Assembly: GCA_025465145.1 (NCBI GenBank)
Contig: JAODNS010000127.1
Coordinates: forward strand, 1-9,630
Source of the DNA: Frankiales bacterium
GTDB lineage: Bacteria; Actinomycetota; Actinomycetes; Mycobacteriales; SCTD01
Reading direction: 5' to 3'
Length of the DNA stretch: 9,630 nt
The notes under the pieces are model-generated. The model did no database searches. It saw nothing but the letters and a program-made list of their open reading frames with translations, and was not told the origin of the DNA. Below are positions 1 to 7,153 of this stretch, one piece after another. A program made the translations under genes and the position numbers. Positions within the stretch are counted from its first letter, which is position 1. The number at the start of each line of letters is the position of its first letter.

Positions 1-882
1 GCCCGCCGCCCGGGCGAGGGCGGCCGCTGCGGTGTCGGCCGGGTTGTCGGGGTCGGTCGCCATGACGGCAGTGATCGCGGTGTTGAGCAGCTCGCCGGTC
101 TCGTCGTCGAGCTCGCCGCGCACGCTCCAGCCGGCCCGGTCGTCGTGCTTGCGCAGGTCGAGGTGGCGGTTGCGGTCGGCGTCCTCCGCGGAGTCCTCGA
201 GCTGTCGCGGCAGGACAGCGTCGACCAGGACGCCGAGAGCGGTCCTGAGCTGCGCGGGCTCGACCGCCGCCGCCAGGAGCAGGAACCCACCCTCCAGTCG
301 GGCCAGCTCGGGTAGGGGCGCCGTGGCGAGCTCCGTCAGCCGCGCGCGCAGCCGCTGCAGCACCGGGTCCTCGTCGGCGAGACCGCCGCGCGCCTCACCG
401 ACGAGCTGGGGGATCCCGTCCACGAGCAGCGCGTGCACCACCTGCTCGCCGGGCTGCCCGTCGACGAGGCCGTCCGGGCGGTCGACGTGCGGACGCAGCC
501 GGGCCAACGCCTGGCTGATGAGGACACCGTCGTCGACCGACAACCCGCCGGCGGCGATGCGCGCGGCGACCTGAGGCACCCGGTCGAGGGCTCGAGCCAG
601 CGCAACCTCAGCGCGCGTCATCGACGTCTGCTGCTCGCTGACCCAGGTGCGGGTGGAGGGGGAGCCGTCGAGCTCGTGCAGCTGCCGTCGCTCGACGTCC
701 GCCACCTGGCGGAGCGCGAGAGCACGGATGCGGTCCTGCGCCACCAGCAGCGCCTGCGTCAGCCGCAGTGCCTGCTCCGGGGCCAGGTCGGCCGGAGCCT
801 GGTCTTCCAGCTCGTCGAGACCCGTCAGCAGGAACAGCAGCGCCGGAGGCATCGGCACGCCCATCTCGTGCAGGACGTCCAT
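1..882 (-). CDS. DUF222 / 13E12-family protein, N-terminal part (runs off left edge)
   Basis: The reading frame is open from an ATG at 882 to the window edge, giving 294 codons without a stop. The start is supported by a strong Shine-Dalgarno (GGGGAGG) just upstream. The N-terminal half is helical and rich in Leu, Ala and Arg. The segment at residues 238-275 (RNRHLDLRKHDDRAGW, then VRGELDDETGELL) is typical of DUF222, the domain that usually precedes a C-terminal HNH nuclease motif in the multicopy actinobacterial 13E12 repeat family. Any HNH motif would lie left of the window, so nuclease activity cannot be judged here. The gene stands alone with its own promoter, which carries a LexA box. 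In Mycobacterium tuberculosis several 13E12 members are known LexA-regulated SOS genes, so DNA-damage induction is the likely regulation. The family's exact role is unknown. Confidence 0.88.
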   Translation of the reverse strand, partial: MDVLHEMGVPMPPALLFLLTGLDELEDQAPADLAPEQALRLTQALLVAQDRIRALALRQVADVERRQLHELDGSPSTRTWVSEQQTSMTRAEVALARALDRVPQVAARIAAGGLSVDDGVLISQALARLRPHVDRPDGLVDGQPGEQVVHALLVDGIPQLVGEARGGLADEDPVLQRLRARLTELATAPLPELARLEGGFLLLAAAVEPAQLRTALGVLVDAVLPRQLEDSAEDADRNRHLDLRKHDDRAGWSVRGELDDETGELLNTAITAVMATDPDNPADTAAAALARAAG

Positions 883-893
883 GGCACCTCCCC

Positions 894-909
894 TCGAACT
901 GGTGTTCGA
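894..909. promoter_or_regulatory. LexA-binding SOS box
   Basis: The sequence TCGAACTGGTGTTCGA is an exact match to the actinobacterial LexA consensus TCGAAC-N4-GTTCGA, with six perfectly paired bases per half-site. It lies 11 bp upstream of the DUF222 gene's start codon, directly downstream of a good -10 element, so bound LexA would cover the transcription start. It points to repression in normal growth and release on DNA damage. The match and placement are seen directly; LexA binding is inferred from the known consensus. Confidence 0.88.
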
Positions 910-938
910 ATCCTACCGCGAACGAGGCAGCAGAGCAA
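910..938 (-). promoter_or_regulatory. Core promoter of the DUF222 gene
   Basis: Read on the minus strand, a -35-like TTGCTC (933-938) and a -10 TAGGAT (910-915) are separated by exactly 17 bp. The predicted transcription start, near 903, falls inside the adjacent LexA box. This leaves a leader of about 20 nt carrying the GGGGAGG ribosome binding site. The -10 hexamer fits the actinobacterial TANNNT pattern well; the -35 is only a partial match. Confidence 0.65.
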
Positions 939-1059
939 CTCCTCTGCGGGACGAGAACCGTTGTGCAGCAGGGCTTTTCAGCGATTCCGAGGAGCACCGG
1001 TCGTCATCAGCGGTGACTGCTCGGGCGGCGGCCGGCGGGTGGCCCAGTCGTCGACCCGA

Positions 1060-1678
1060 TCAGCGCAGGGCGACGCCGACCATCCCCTGCGGCGACAGCT
1101 GCCACCGCAGGATGCGCAGCGCCCGGTCGCGCTCCTCCGCGGGACGCTCCGGCTCGAGCACCCGCGTCCGACGTTGCCCAGGTGCGGGTCCGCGTGGCAC
1201 AGCACGTCCTCGCGCGGCCGGTCCGCGAGTGCCGCCGCGAGCGCGTCGGCCCGCTGCACGAGCGCCGCCGCCCGCGCGCTGGCCACACCTGCGCCAGCTC
1301 AGGCGTCATCCGCGCCTCGACGTTCCGGACCACCGCCACCCGCCGGCTGTGGTCGTACGCCATCCGCGGCACGTCCGCCGTCTGCCCGTGCACCTCACGC
1401 AGCAGCCGGCCGAGCGCGCGCCAGTGCACGAGCCGCGGCGCGCCGGAGTCGCCCTCGATCCACGGGGTGACGTGCAGCGACCGGCCGGGCAGCGGTCGCG
1501 GCACGCCGCGGACGTCGAGGTCCAGCACCCGTGACCGGCCGGACTTCACGGCGTACGACCTGCCGTCGGCCGTCCGGGCGCGCCAGACCTGCGCCGTCTC
1601 GTCGCTGCCGCCGCGCACCGGCTCGAGCGCCACCACGTCCAGGCCGAAGTCGGCGCGCAGCAGCGCGTGCACGTCCAC
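1060..1678 (-). pseudogene. Decayed aminoglycoside-phosphotransferase-like kinase (frameshifted)
   Basis: Family homology is spread over three frames. From a GTG at 1678 the first frame gives an APH-like N-lobe with VRGGSDETAQVWRA, then YAVK (candidate ATP-binding Lys), GVPRPLP and REVHGQ. Near 1283 it continues naturally only in a second frame (ASARAAALVQRAD), as if one G had been lost from TGGGCC. That frame holds CHADPHLGNV, the HxDxxxxN catalytic loop of the APH/choline-kinase fold. After about 1170 a third frame gives a plausible tail (RVLEPERPAEERDRALRIL) and stops at 1060-1062. The region encoding the DFD-like metal-binding motif appears deleted, and the N-lobe also looks shortened. 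The remnant is near 206 codons, against roughly 280-320 for the family. A single sequencing error could explain one shift, but not the missing segments. The final tail's assignment is the least certain part. Confidence 0.7.
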
Positions 1679-1684
1679 GGGCGC

Positions 1685-1690
1685 AGGGTA
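1685..1690 (-). promoter_or_regulatory. -10 element of the phosphotransferase pseudogene (leaderless placement)
   Basis: The minus-strand hexamer TACCCT fits the actinobacterial -10 pattern TANNNT and is followed by 6 nt and then the GTG start at 1678. Transcription would begin at or next to the start codon, and no Shine-Dalgarno is present, so the ancestral gene was probably expressed from a leaderless mRNA. No convincing -35 is visible. Confidence 0.45.
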
Positions 1691-1701
1691 GGAGCGCTGT
1701 C

Positions 1702-2565
1702 GTGCCTGCGACCCTGCCCCCGCTGCCCGGCGTCACCCACCGCACCGTCGACGCGGGCGGGCTCGCCGTGCACGTGGCGCTCGCCGGCCCGGAGGACGCG
1801 CCGCCGCTCGTGCTCCTGCACGGCTGGCCGCAGCACTGGTGGTGCTGGAACCGCGTGGTCCCGCTGCTGGCCGACGAGTTCCGGCTGGTCATGCCGGACC
1901 TGCGCGGGCACGGCTGGACCGACGCGCCGCCCGGCGGGTACGACAAGGAGCAGCTCGCCAGCGACCTGCTCGCGACCATGGACGCGCTGGGTCTCGACGA
2001 GGTCGGGCTGATCGGCCACGACTGGGGCGGCTGGACCGGCTTCCTCGCCTGCCTCCGGGCGCCGGAGCGGTTCCGCGGCTTCCTCGCGCTCGGCATCATC
2101 CACCCGTTCCAGCAGGTCGACCTGCGGGTGCTGCAGGCGTGGCGCGGCGCGTACCAGGTGGCGCTGTCCACCCCCTTCCTGTCGTCGTGGGCGCTGCGCG
2201 CGACACCGCGGATCGTCGAGCAGGCCGTCCGGTCCGGCAGCCTGCGCGACCCCGGTGACCCGCACACCTACGGCGAGGTGTTCCAGGAGCCGGCGCGGGC
2301 ACGGGCGTCGGCGCGGCTGTACCGGACGTTCCTGCTGTCCGAGGCCGGTCCGGTCATGCGCGGCCGGTACCGCGGGCAGCGGCTCACCGTCCCGACCCGG
2401 CTCGTCGGCGGCGCGGGCGATCCGGTCATCACCGGTGCGTTCCTTGAGGGGTACGAGGAGCACGCGGACGACCTCACCGTCGAGGTGCTCGAGGGTGTCG
2501 GCCACTTCGTCCCCGAGGAGGCGCCCGACGTCGTGGCGGACCGGGCGCGGCTGCTGTTCGCGTAG
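1702..2565 (+). CDS. Alpha/beta hydrolase, epoxide-hydrolase-like (Asp nucleophile)
   Basis: This 287-residue protein is probably cytoplasmic, with no signal peptide. HGWPQHW at 40-46 supplies the HGxP oxyanion-hole motif of epoxide hydrolases. GHDWGG at 105-110 is a nucleophile elbow with Asp107 in place of Ser. Asp240 (GAGDPV) and His268 (GVGHFVPEE) complete a likely Asp-Asp-His triad. A cap domain spans about 133-215, where Tyr151 and Tyr207 are candidates for the epoxide-polarising tyrosines. An Asp nucleophile with HGxP fits soluble epoxide hydrolase best; haloalkane dehalogenase is less likely and the substrate is unknown. I chose the GTG at 1702 because GGAG (1691-1694) lies 7 nt upstream and the fold begins about 17 residues in. 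Upstream, the gene diverges from the pseudogene across 23 bp. Downstream, the membrane-protein gene begins 10 bp after the stop, so the two are probably co-transcribed. Confidence 0.88.
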   Translation: MPATLPPLPGVTHRTVDAGGLAVHVALAGPEDAPPLVLLHGWPQHWWCWNRVVPLLADEFRLVMPDLRGHGWTDAPPGGYDKEQLASDLLATMDALGLDEVGLIGHDWGGWTGFLACLRAPERFRGFLALGIIHPFQQVDLRVLQAWRGAYQVALSTPFLSSWALRATPRIVEQAVRSGSLRDPGDPHTYGEVFQEPARARASARLYRTFLLSEAGPVMRGRYRGQRLTVPTRLVGGAGDPVITGAFLEGYEEHADDLTVEVLEGVGHFVPEEAPDVVADRARLLFA

Positions 2566-2575
2566 CGTCCGGCCG

Positions 2576-3937
2576 ATGCGGCCCGGTCTCGGCCCCGTCG
2601 CGGGGCTGCTGACAACGGCGTCGGCGCTCGTCCAGCTGCTCCGGGCTCCGGTCGTCGGGCTGGCGGACAACGGCGACTACAAGCGGGTGCTCGCGCCGCT
2701 GCACCTGGTCGCGGACGTGCCCAAGGGCGCGCCGCCGAAGTTCGAGTTCCTCTGGCTGCACTACGTGCCCGGCACGACTCCCGATGCGTCGTACGGCACC
2801 ACGCAGCTCCTGCTCGCCCGGCTCGTGCACGCCCTGGTGCCGGGGCCTGACCTCGACCTCCGGGCCATCGGCGTCGCGCACGCCGTGCTGCTGGGGCTGG
2901 CCGTCTGGCTCGTCGTCCGGGCGCTGCCCGGGCCGCTCGTGCTGAGAGGCCTGACCGCGCTGCTGCTCGTCGTCGTGCTCACCGACACGCGGCTGCTCGT
3001 CTACCTGAACAGCTTCTACACCGAGCCGTCCTCCCTGCTGTCGCTGCTGTTCCTGCTCGCCGCGGTGCTGCACGCGTGGCGGCCGGACGCGGTGCGCATG
3101 CCGGGGCTGCTCGCGCTCACGCTGACCGGTGCCGCCCTCGTCACCGCCAAGTCGCAGAACGTCCCGCTGGTCCTGCTCGTGGCGGTTCTGCTGGTCGCGC
3201 GCCCCACCACGCAGGGCCGCTGGCGGTCAGTCACGGCCGCGGTTGCCGTCGTCCTGCTCGCGGTGGGCTACCTGCAGCAGCAGCCGCCCGGGCTCGCCAT
3301 GTCCAACCGCTACAACGCCGTCTTCGTCGAGCTGCTCGGCTCCAGCGACGCGCCGGCCGCGGACCTGCGCGAGCTCGGCCTCGACCCGGCACTGGCGTCG
3401 TACGAGGGCATCGCCATCTACTCGCCGGGCAACGCGCTGCGCGACCCGCGGTTCGACGGCTTCTTCGAGCAGGTCACGCCGGCGCGGCTCGCCGCCTTCT
3501 ACGTCCGGCACCCGGACCGGGCGCTGTCCCTGGCCCGCCGCGGCGCGGTCGCGTCGATGGAGCTGGTGCCGCGCGGGATCAGCCCGCCGCTCGGTACCCG
3601 CACCCTGGCGTCGGGGGCGGAGCCGTACGCCGACACCTGCAAGCTCTGCCTGTACAGCGGGCTCAGCCGCGGGATCCGCGACGGCGCGCCCGTGCTGCTG
3701 CCGCTGCTGTGGCTGGCCGCGCTCGCCGTGGCCTGGCGGCTGTGGCGCACGGACGGGCTGCCGGCGGTGCTCCTGCTGCTCGCCTCCTCGGCCGCGCTCT
3801 CGACGGCGGTCGCGCTGCTGGCCGAGGGCGAGTTCGAGATCGTCAAGCACCTGTACCTCGCCACGGTCTGCAACGCGCTGCTCGGCGTCTTCCTCGTGCA
3901 CGCCCTCGGGTTGCTCGTGACCCGGCGGCGGGCGTGA
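2576..3937 (+). CDS. Polytopic membrane protein, glycosyltransferase-C-like
   Basis: This 453-residue protein has about ten hydrophobic segments (near 5-23, 97-116, 122-142, 150-168, 176-192, 196-208, 217-233, 371-388, 395-415 and 428-448). A soluble loop of about 135 residues (235-370) separates the first seven from the last three. The first loop has DNGDYKRV (31-38), and YLNSFYTEPSSLL (143-155) follows a membrane segment. Such acidic loop motifs in a multi-spanning Leu-rich protein suggest a lipid-linked-sugar glycosyltransferase, perhaps like those annotated WsfD, acting on a cell-surface glycan; this is inference. The large loop ends with Cys355 and Cys358 (TCKLC), which could form a disulfide or bind metal. 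The ATG at 2576 starts 10 bp after the hydrolase stop without a clear Shine-Dalgarno, so translation may be coupled. The stop overlaps the next gene's GTG. Confidence 0.75.
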   Translation: MRPGLGPVAGLLTTASALVQLLRAPVVGLADNGDYKRVLAPLHLVADVPKGAPPKFEFLWLHYVPGTTPDASYGTTQLLLARLVHALVPGPDLDLRAIGVAHAVLLGLAVWLVVRALPGPLVLRGLTALLLVVVLTDTRLLVYLNSFYTEPSSLLSLLFLLAAVLHAWRPDAVRMPGLLALTLTGAALVTAKSQNVPLVLLVAVLLVARPTTQGRWRSVTAAVAVVLLAVGYLQQQPPGLAMSNRYNAVFVELLGSSDAPAADLRELGLDPALASYEGIAIYSPGNALRDPRFDGFFEQVTPARLAAFYVRHPDRALSLARRGAVASMELVPRGISPPLGTRTLASGAEPYADTCKLCLYSGLSRGIRDGAPVLLPLLWLAALAVAWRLWRTDGLPAVLLLLASSAALSTAVALLAEGEFEIVKHLYLATVCNALLGVFLVHALGLLVTRRRA

Positions 3938-4299
3938 CGCCGCGGCAGCGGATCTCGCGCGCCGACCCCGAGCGCGTGCTGACGGCGTGCCTCGACCTGC
4001 TGGCCGGGCGGGAGGCCGACCCGGTCATGGTCGACGTCCTCGGCGGCGAGCCGGCGCGGGCCTACGCGGACACGTACTGGGGCCGCGTCTGGGCCGCGCG
4101 CGGACTGCTGTGGGCGTGGGACGACCGGGCGCTGCAGCCGCTGCGGGGCGCGCTGGCCGACGAGCACTGGCGGGTACGGGAGATGGCCCTCAAGGTGGTC
4201 GCCCGGCACGGGCTGGACGTCGACCCGACGCCGCTGCTGGCCGACCCGGTGGCGCGGGTGCGCGCGGCGGCTCAGCGCTGCGTCAGCACCTGCTCGTAG
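3934..4299 (+). CDS. Small HEAT-repeat-like protein
   Basis: This soluble, helix-rich protein of 121 residues starts at a GTG that overlaps the stop of the membrane-protein gene (GTGA, 3934-3937), a classic sign of translational coupling. Residues 43-121 form short amphipathic helices: ALQPLRGALADEHWRVREMA, then LLADPVARVRAAAQ. Their D-x-x-x-R-V-R spacing is typical of HEAT/PBS-lyase-type repeats. It lacks the conserved residues of a lyase and is too short for a full solenoid, so it is probably a small binding partner. Position suggests that it serves the upstream membrane protein or hydrolase, but no direct evidence says how. Its last 28 bp overlap the 3' end of the convergent glgA gene on the other strand, and no terminator separates them. 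Confidence 0.75.
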   Translation: MTPRQRISRADPERVLTACLDLLAGREADPVMVDVLGGEPARAYADTYWGRVWAARGLLWAWDDRALQPLRGALADEHWRVREMALKVVARHGLDVDPTPLLADPVARVRAAAQRCVSTCS

Positions 4300-5408
4300 A
4301 CGGCGAGGGTGCGGCGGGCGATCGCGTCCCAGCCGAAGTGCTGCACGGCCCGCTGGCGGCCTCGGCGGCCCATCTCGGCGGCTCGACCCGGATCATCGAG
4401 CAGCTCGGCGAGCGCCGTCGCCAGCCGGTCCGGGTCGGCCGGCGGGACCAGCAGACCGGTGTCGCCGTCGACGACCACCTCGGGGATGCCGCCGACCGCG
4501 GAGGCGACGACGGCCGTGCCGCAGGCCATCGCCTCCAGGTTGACGATGCCGAGCGGCTCGTAGACCGACGGGCAGACGAAGACGGTCGCGTGCGACAGCA
4601 GCTGCACGACGTCCGGCCGGGGGAGCATGTCCCGGATCCACACGACGCCCGGCCGCGCCGCCTGCAGCTCGGCGACGAGCGCCTCGGTCTCGGCCGCGAT
4701 CTCCGGCGTGTCCGGCGCGCCGGCGCACAGCACCAGCTGGCCGGGCAGGCCCTTGGCGGCGCGCAGCAGGTGGGACAGCCCCTTCTGGTGCGTGATGCGC
4801 CCGACGAACAGCGCGTACGGGACCGACGGGTCGACCCCGTGCCGCTCCAGCACGTCCGTCAGCTCCACCGGCGCGTACTCGTCCGCGTCGATCCCGTTGT
4901 GCACCACGTGGACCCGTGAGGGGTCGAGGGCGGGGTACGCCGCGAGGACGTCCGCGGCCATCCCCTCGCTGACGGCGATGACGGCGTCCGCGGCCTCGAC
5001 CGCCGTCTGCTCCGCCCAGGACGAGACGCGGTAGCCTCCTCCGAGCTGCTCGGCCTTCCACGGGCGCAGCGGCTCCAGCGAGTGGACGGTCACGACGTGC
5101 GGCTGCCCGTGCAGCAGCGCGGACAGGTGGCCGGCCAGGTCGGCGTACCAGGTGTGCGAGTGCACGACGTCGCAGCCCGCGGTCGCGGCGGCGATCCGGA
5201 GGTCGACGCTGAGGGTCTGCAGCGCGGCGTTGGCGTCGGCCAGCGCGGGGTCGGGCTCGTGCCGCGTTGCGTCCTCCCGTACTGCTCCGAAGCAGTGCAC
5301 GTCCACCTCGGCGAGCCGCCGGAGCTCGCGTACCAGGTACTCCACGTGCACCCCTGCGCCGCCGTAGACCTCCGGCGGCCACTCCTTGGTCAGCAGCCCG
5401 ATCCGCAT
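4272..5408 (-). CDS. glgA: Glycogen synthase / maltose-1-phosphate synthase, GT4 (GlgA/GlgM type)
   Basis: This 378-residue GT-B fold enzyme uses ADP-glucose. The N-terminal domain opens with MRIGLLTKEWPPEVYGGAGV, containing the glycine-rich loop of glycogen synthases, and has HTWYADLAG (85-93). The C-terminal nucleotide-sugar domain has FVGRITHQKG (201-210), PSVYEPLGIVNLEAMA (280-295, an E-x7-E motif with Glu284 and Glu292) and GIPEVV. Length and motifs match the short actinobacterial GT4 type, not the roughly 480-residue GT5 GlgA of enterobacteria. In mycobacteria this type (GlgM, Rv1212c) joins ADP-glucose to glucose-1-phosphate to make maltose-1-phosphate for the GlgE pathway, so glgM is an equally valid name. 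It diverges from glgC, its substrate supplier, across 30 bp. The ATG at 5408 has no Shine-Dalgarno but sits 6 nt after TACGGT, suggesting a leaderless mRNA. Confidence 0.93.
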   Translation of the reverse strand: MRIGLLTKEWPPEVYGGAGVHVEYLVRELRRLAEVDVHCFGAVREDATRHEPDPALADANAALQTLSVDLRIAAATAGCDVVHSHTWYADLAGHLSALLHGQPHVVTVHSLEPLRPWKAEQLGGGYRVSSWAEQTAVEAADAVIAVSEGMAADVLAAYPALDPSRVHVVHNGIDADEYAPVELTDVLERHGVDPSVPYALFVGRITHQKGLSHLLRAAKGLPGQLVLCAGAPDTPEIAAETEALVAELQAARPGVVWIRDMLPRPDVVQLLSHATVFVCPSVYEPLGIVNLEAMACGTAVVASAVGGIPEVVVDGDTGLLVPPADPDRLATALAELLDDPGRAAEMGRRGRQRAVQHFGWDAIARRTLAVYEQVLTQR

Positions 5409-5438
5409 GGCTGGACCGTAGTGGGACAGACTCGGGCC
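5409..5438. promoter_or_regulatory. Divergent glgA/glgC promoter region, leaderless on both sides
   Basis: This 30-bp gap is the whole space between the two start codons. On the minus strand a -10-like TACGGT (plus-strand 5415-5420) is followed by 6 nt and the glgA ATG. On the plus strand CAGACT (5427-5432, keeping only the A2 and T6 of TANNNT) is followed by 6 nt and the glgC ATG. Neither gene has a Shine-Dalgarno. The -35 regions must lie inside the opposite gene and none is obvious, so both promoters are inferred mainly from the -10 and its spacing. Confidence 0.5.
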
Positions 5439-6674
5439 ATGAGCCGGTCCCCGAGCGTGCTGGGCATCGTCCTCGCGGGTGGCGAGGGCAAGCGCCTGTC
5501 GCCGCTGACGGCCGACCGCGCCAAGCCTGCGGTGCCGTTCGGCGGCATCTACCGGCTGGTCGACTTCGTGCTGTCGAACCTGGTCAACGCCGGGTACCTG
5601 CGCATCGTCGTGCTCACGCAGTACAAGTCGCACTCGCTGGATCGGCACATCACGACGACGTGGCGCATGTCGACGCTGCTGGGTAACTACGTGACGCCGG
5701 TGCCGGCGCAGCAGCGGCTCGGGCCGCAGTGGTTCCGCGGGTCGGCGGACGCGATCCACCAGTCGCTCAACCTCGTCTACGACGAGCAGCCGGACCACGT
5801 CGTCGTGTTCGGCGCGGACCACGTGTACCGGATGGACTCGCGCCAGATGGTCGAGCAGCACATCTCCTCCGGCGCGGGGGTGACCGTCGCCGGCATCCGC
5901 GTCCCGCGGTCGGAGGCCTCGCAGTTCGGCGTCATCCAGACGTCCGGCCGCACGATCGACGCCTTCCTCGAGAAGCCGGCCGACCCACCCGGGCTGCCGG
6001 ACTCACCGGACGAGACGTTCGCGTCGATGGGCAACTACGTGTTCTCGACGGAGGCGCTGCTCGAGGCCGTCAAGGAGGACGCCGGCGACGAGGGCTCCGT
6101 CCACGACATGGGCGGCAACATCATCCCGATGATGGTCGCCCGCGGACAGGCGGAGGTCTACGACTTCAAGGACAACGACGTCCCCGGCGCGACCGACCGC
6201 GACCGGGGGTACTGGCGCGACGTCGGGACGCTCGACGCCTACTACGAGGCGCACATGGACCTGGTCTCGGTGCACCCGGTGTTCAACCTCTACAACCGGC
6301 GCTGGCCGATCCTGACGTCCTCGCCCGCGCTGCCGCCCGCGAAGTTCGTGTTCGACGAGCCGGGCCGGACCGGCTCCGCGATCGACTCCCTGGTGTCGCA
6401 GGGCGTCATCGTGTCCGGCGGGACGGTCCGGCGGTCGATCCTGTCGCCCGGCGTACGGGTGCACTCCGGCGCGGACGTCACCGGCGCGGTGCTCATGCAC
6501 GGCGCCACCGTCGGCCGCGGCGCCGTCGTGCGGAACGCCATCCTCGACAAGAACGTGATCGTGGCGGACGGGGTCGAGCTCGGCGTGGACCCGGTGGCCG
6601 ACCGGGAGCGCGGCTTCACGGTGACCGACAAGGGCATCGTCGTGGTCGGCAAGGGCGAGCGCGTCATCACCTGA
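5439..6674 (+). CDS. glgC: Glucose-1-phosphate adenylyltransferase (ADP-glucose pyrophosphorylase)
   Basis: This 411-residue enzyme makes ADP-glucose and pyrophosphate from ATP and glucose-1-phosphate, the committed step of bacterial glycogen synthesis. The nucleotidyltransferase domain starts with LGIVLAGGEGKRLSPLT (8-24) and has AKPAVPFGG (28-36). GADHVYRMD (125-133) holds the catalytic Asp127, and FLEKP (176-180) the sugar-phosphate-binding Lys179. NRRWPI (286-291) begins the linker to a C-terminal left-handed beta-helix (about 313-400) with hexapeptide-like repeats, where allosteric effectors act in this family. Length matches the usual 400-430. The glgA gene diverges immediately upstream, so both glycogen enzymes share a control region. 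The ATG at 5439 lacks a Shine-Dalgarno and probably starts a leaderless or nearly leaderless mRNA. A GC-rich hairpin follows the stop. Confidence 0.96.
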   Translation: MSRSPSVLGIVLAGGEGKRLSPLTADRAKPAVPFGGIYRLVDFVLSNLVNAGYLRIVVLTQYKSHSLDRHITTTWRMSTLLGNYVTPVPAQQRLGPQWFRGSADAIHQSLNLVYDEQPDHVVVFGADHVYRMDSRQMVEQHISSGAGVTVAGIRVPRSEASQFGVIQTSGRTIDAFLEKPADPPGLPDSPDETFASMGNYVFSTEALLEAVKEDAGDEGSVHDMGGNIIPMMVARGQAEVYDFKDNDVPGATDRDRGYWRDVGTLDAYYEAHMDLVSVHPVFNLYNRRWPILTSSPALPPAKFVFDEPGRTGSAIDSLVSQGVIVSGGTVRRSILSPGVRVHSGADVTGAVLMHGATVGRGAVVRNAILDKNVIVADGVELGVDPVADRERGFTVTDKGIVVVGKGERVIT

Positions 6675-6675
6675 C

Positions 6676-6695
6676 CCGGCCCCGCCCGGGCCCGG
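6676..6695. terminator. GC-rich hairpin between convergent glgC and ohr
   Basis: Just after the glgC stop, CCGGCCCC (6676-6683) can pair with GGGCCCGG (6688-6695). The stem has eight positions with one C-C mismatch, and the loop is GCCC. There is no T-tract on either strand, but actinobacterial terminators often lack one. Because the genes converge here, the hairpin could end transcription from both sides. In GC-rich DNA such pairings arise easily, so confidence is modest. Confidence 0.4.
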
Positions 6696-6721
6696 CGCGA
6701 GGAGCGCGAGCCGGAGAGCAG

Positions 6722-7153
6722 CTACAGCAGGGAGTGCGGCGCCACCTCGAGCTGGACGTCGATGTTGCCGCGGGTGGCGCGGGAGTACGGGCACACCTGG
6801 TGCGCCTTCTCCATGAGCTCCCGCCCCTGCGCCTGGTCCAGCTCCGGGAACCGGCCGACCAGGGTGACCGCGAGGCCGAACGTCTGCCCGTCGATCCCGA
6901 GCGACACCCGCGCCGTGATCGACGACGCGTGGACGTCGAGCTTGTCCTTGCCGGCGACCCGCTTCAGCGCGGAGTGGAAGCACGCGGCGTACCCGGCCGC
7001 GAACAGCTGCTCCGGGTTCGTGTGGTCGCCGCCCGGCCCGCCGAGCTCCTTGGGCAGCGTCAGCGACAGGTCGAGCACGCCGTCGTCGCTGACCACCTCG
7101 CCCTCGCGACCGCCGCGCGCCGTTGCCTCTGCCGTGTACAGGACGTCCACCAT
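6722..7153 (-). CDS. ohr: Organic hydroperoxide resistance protein, Ohr (OsmC/Ohr family)
   Basis: This 143-residue cytoplasmic thiol peroxidase reduces organic and fatty-acid hydroperoxides, with electrons usually supplied by lipoylated proteins. Two redox cysteines sit in family motifs: NPEQLFAAGYAACF has the peroxidatic Cys58, and CPYSRATRGNIDV the resolving Cys121. Arg16 (GGREG) and Glu48 are the expected active-site Arg and Glu. The length is typical for Ohr, and the motifs distinguish it from OsmC. The start at 7153 matches the usual N-terminus (VLYTAEATARGGREG) and sits 8 nt after a -10 hexamer with no Shine-Dalgarno. It diverges from a DUF3105 lipoprotein gene and converges on glgC across 47 bp. 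The usual regulator, OhrR (MarR family), is not encoded in the window. Confidence 0.95.
   Translation of the reverse strand: MVDVLYTAEATARGGREGEVVSDDGVLDLSLTLPKELGGPGGDHTNPEQLFAAGYAACFHSALKRVAGKDKLDVHASSITARVSLGIDGQTFGLAVTLVGRFPELDQAQGRELMEKAHQVCPYSRATRGNIDVQLEVAPHSLL

Noticed and set aside
900..918. tRNA T-arm-like string TTCGAATCC on the plus strand
   Set aside because: The flanking bases do not form a T-stem, and there is no acceptor or anticodon arm. The string is explained by the LexA box overlapping the -10 element.
883..1059. Possible small gene in the gap between the DUF222 gene and the pseudogene
   Set aside because: No frame has a good start with a ribosome binding site and actinobacterial codon use. 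The gap holds the DUF222 promoter and otherwise nothing I can identify.
433..1534. Long plus-strand frames opposite the DUF222 gene and pseudogene
   Set aside because: Their translations are low-complexity Arg/Ser/Ala/Pro-rich, have no Shine-Dalgarno, and lie antisense to recognisable protein families.
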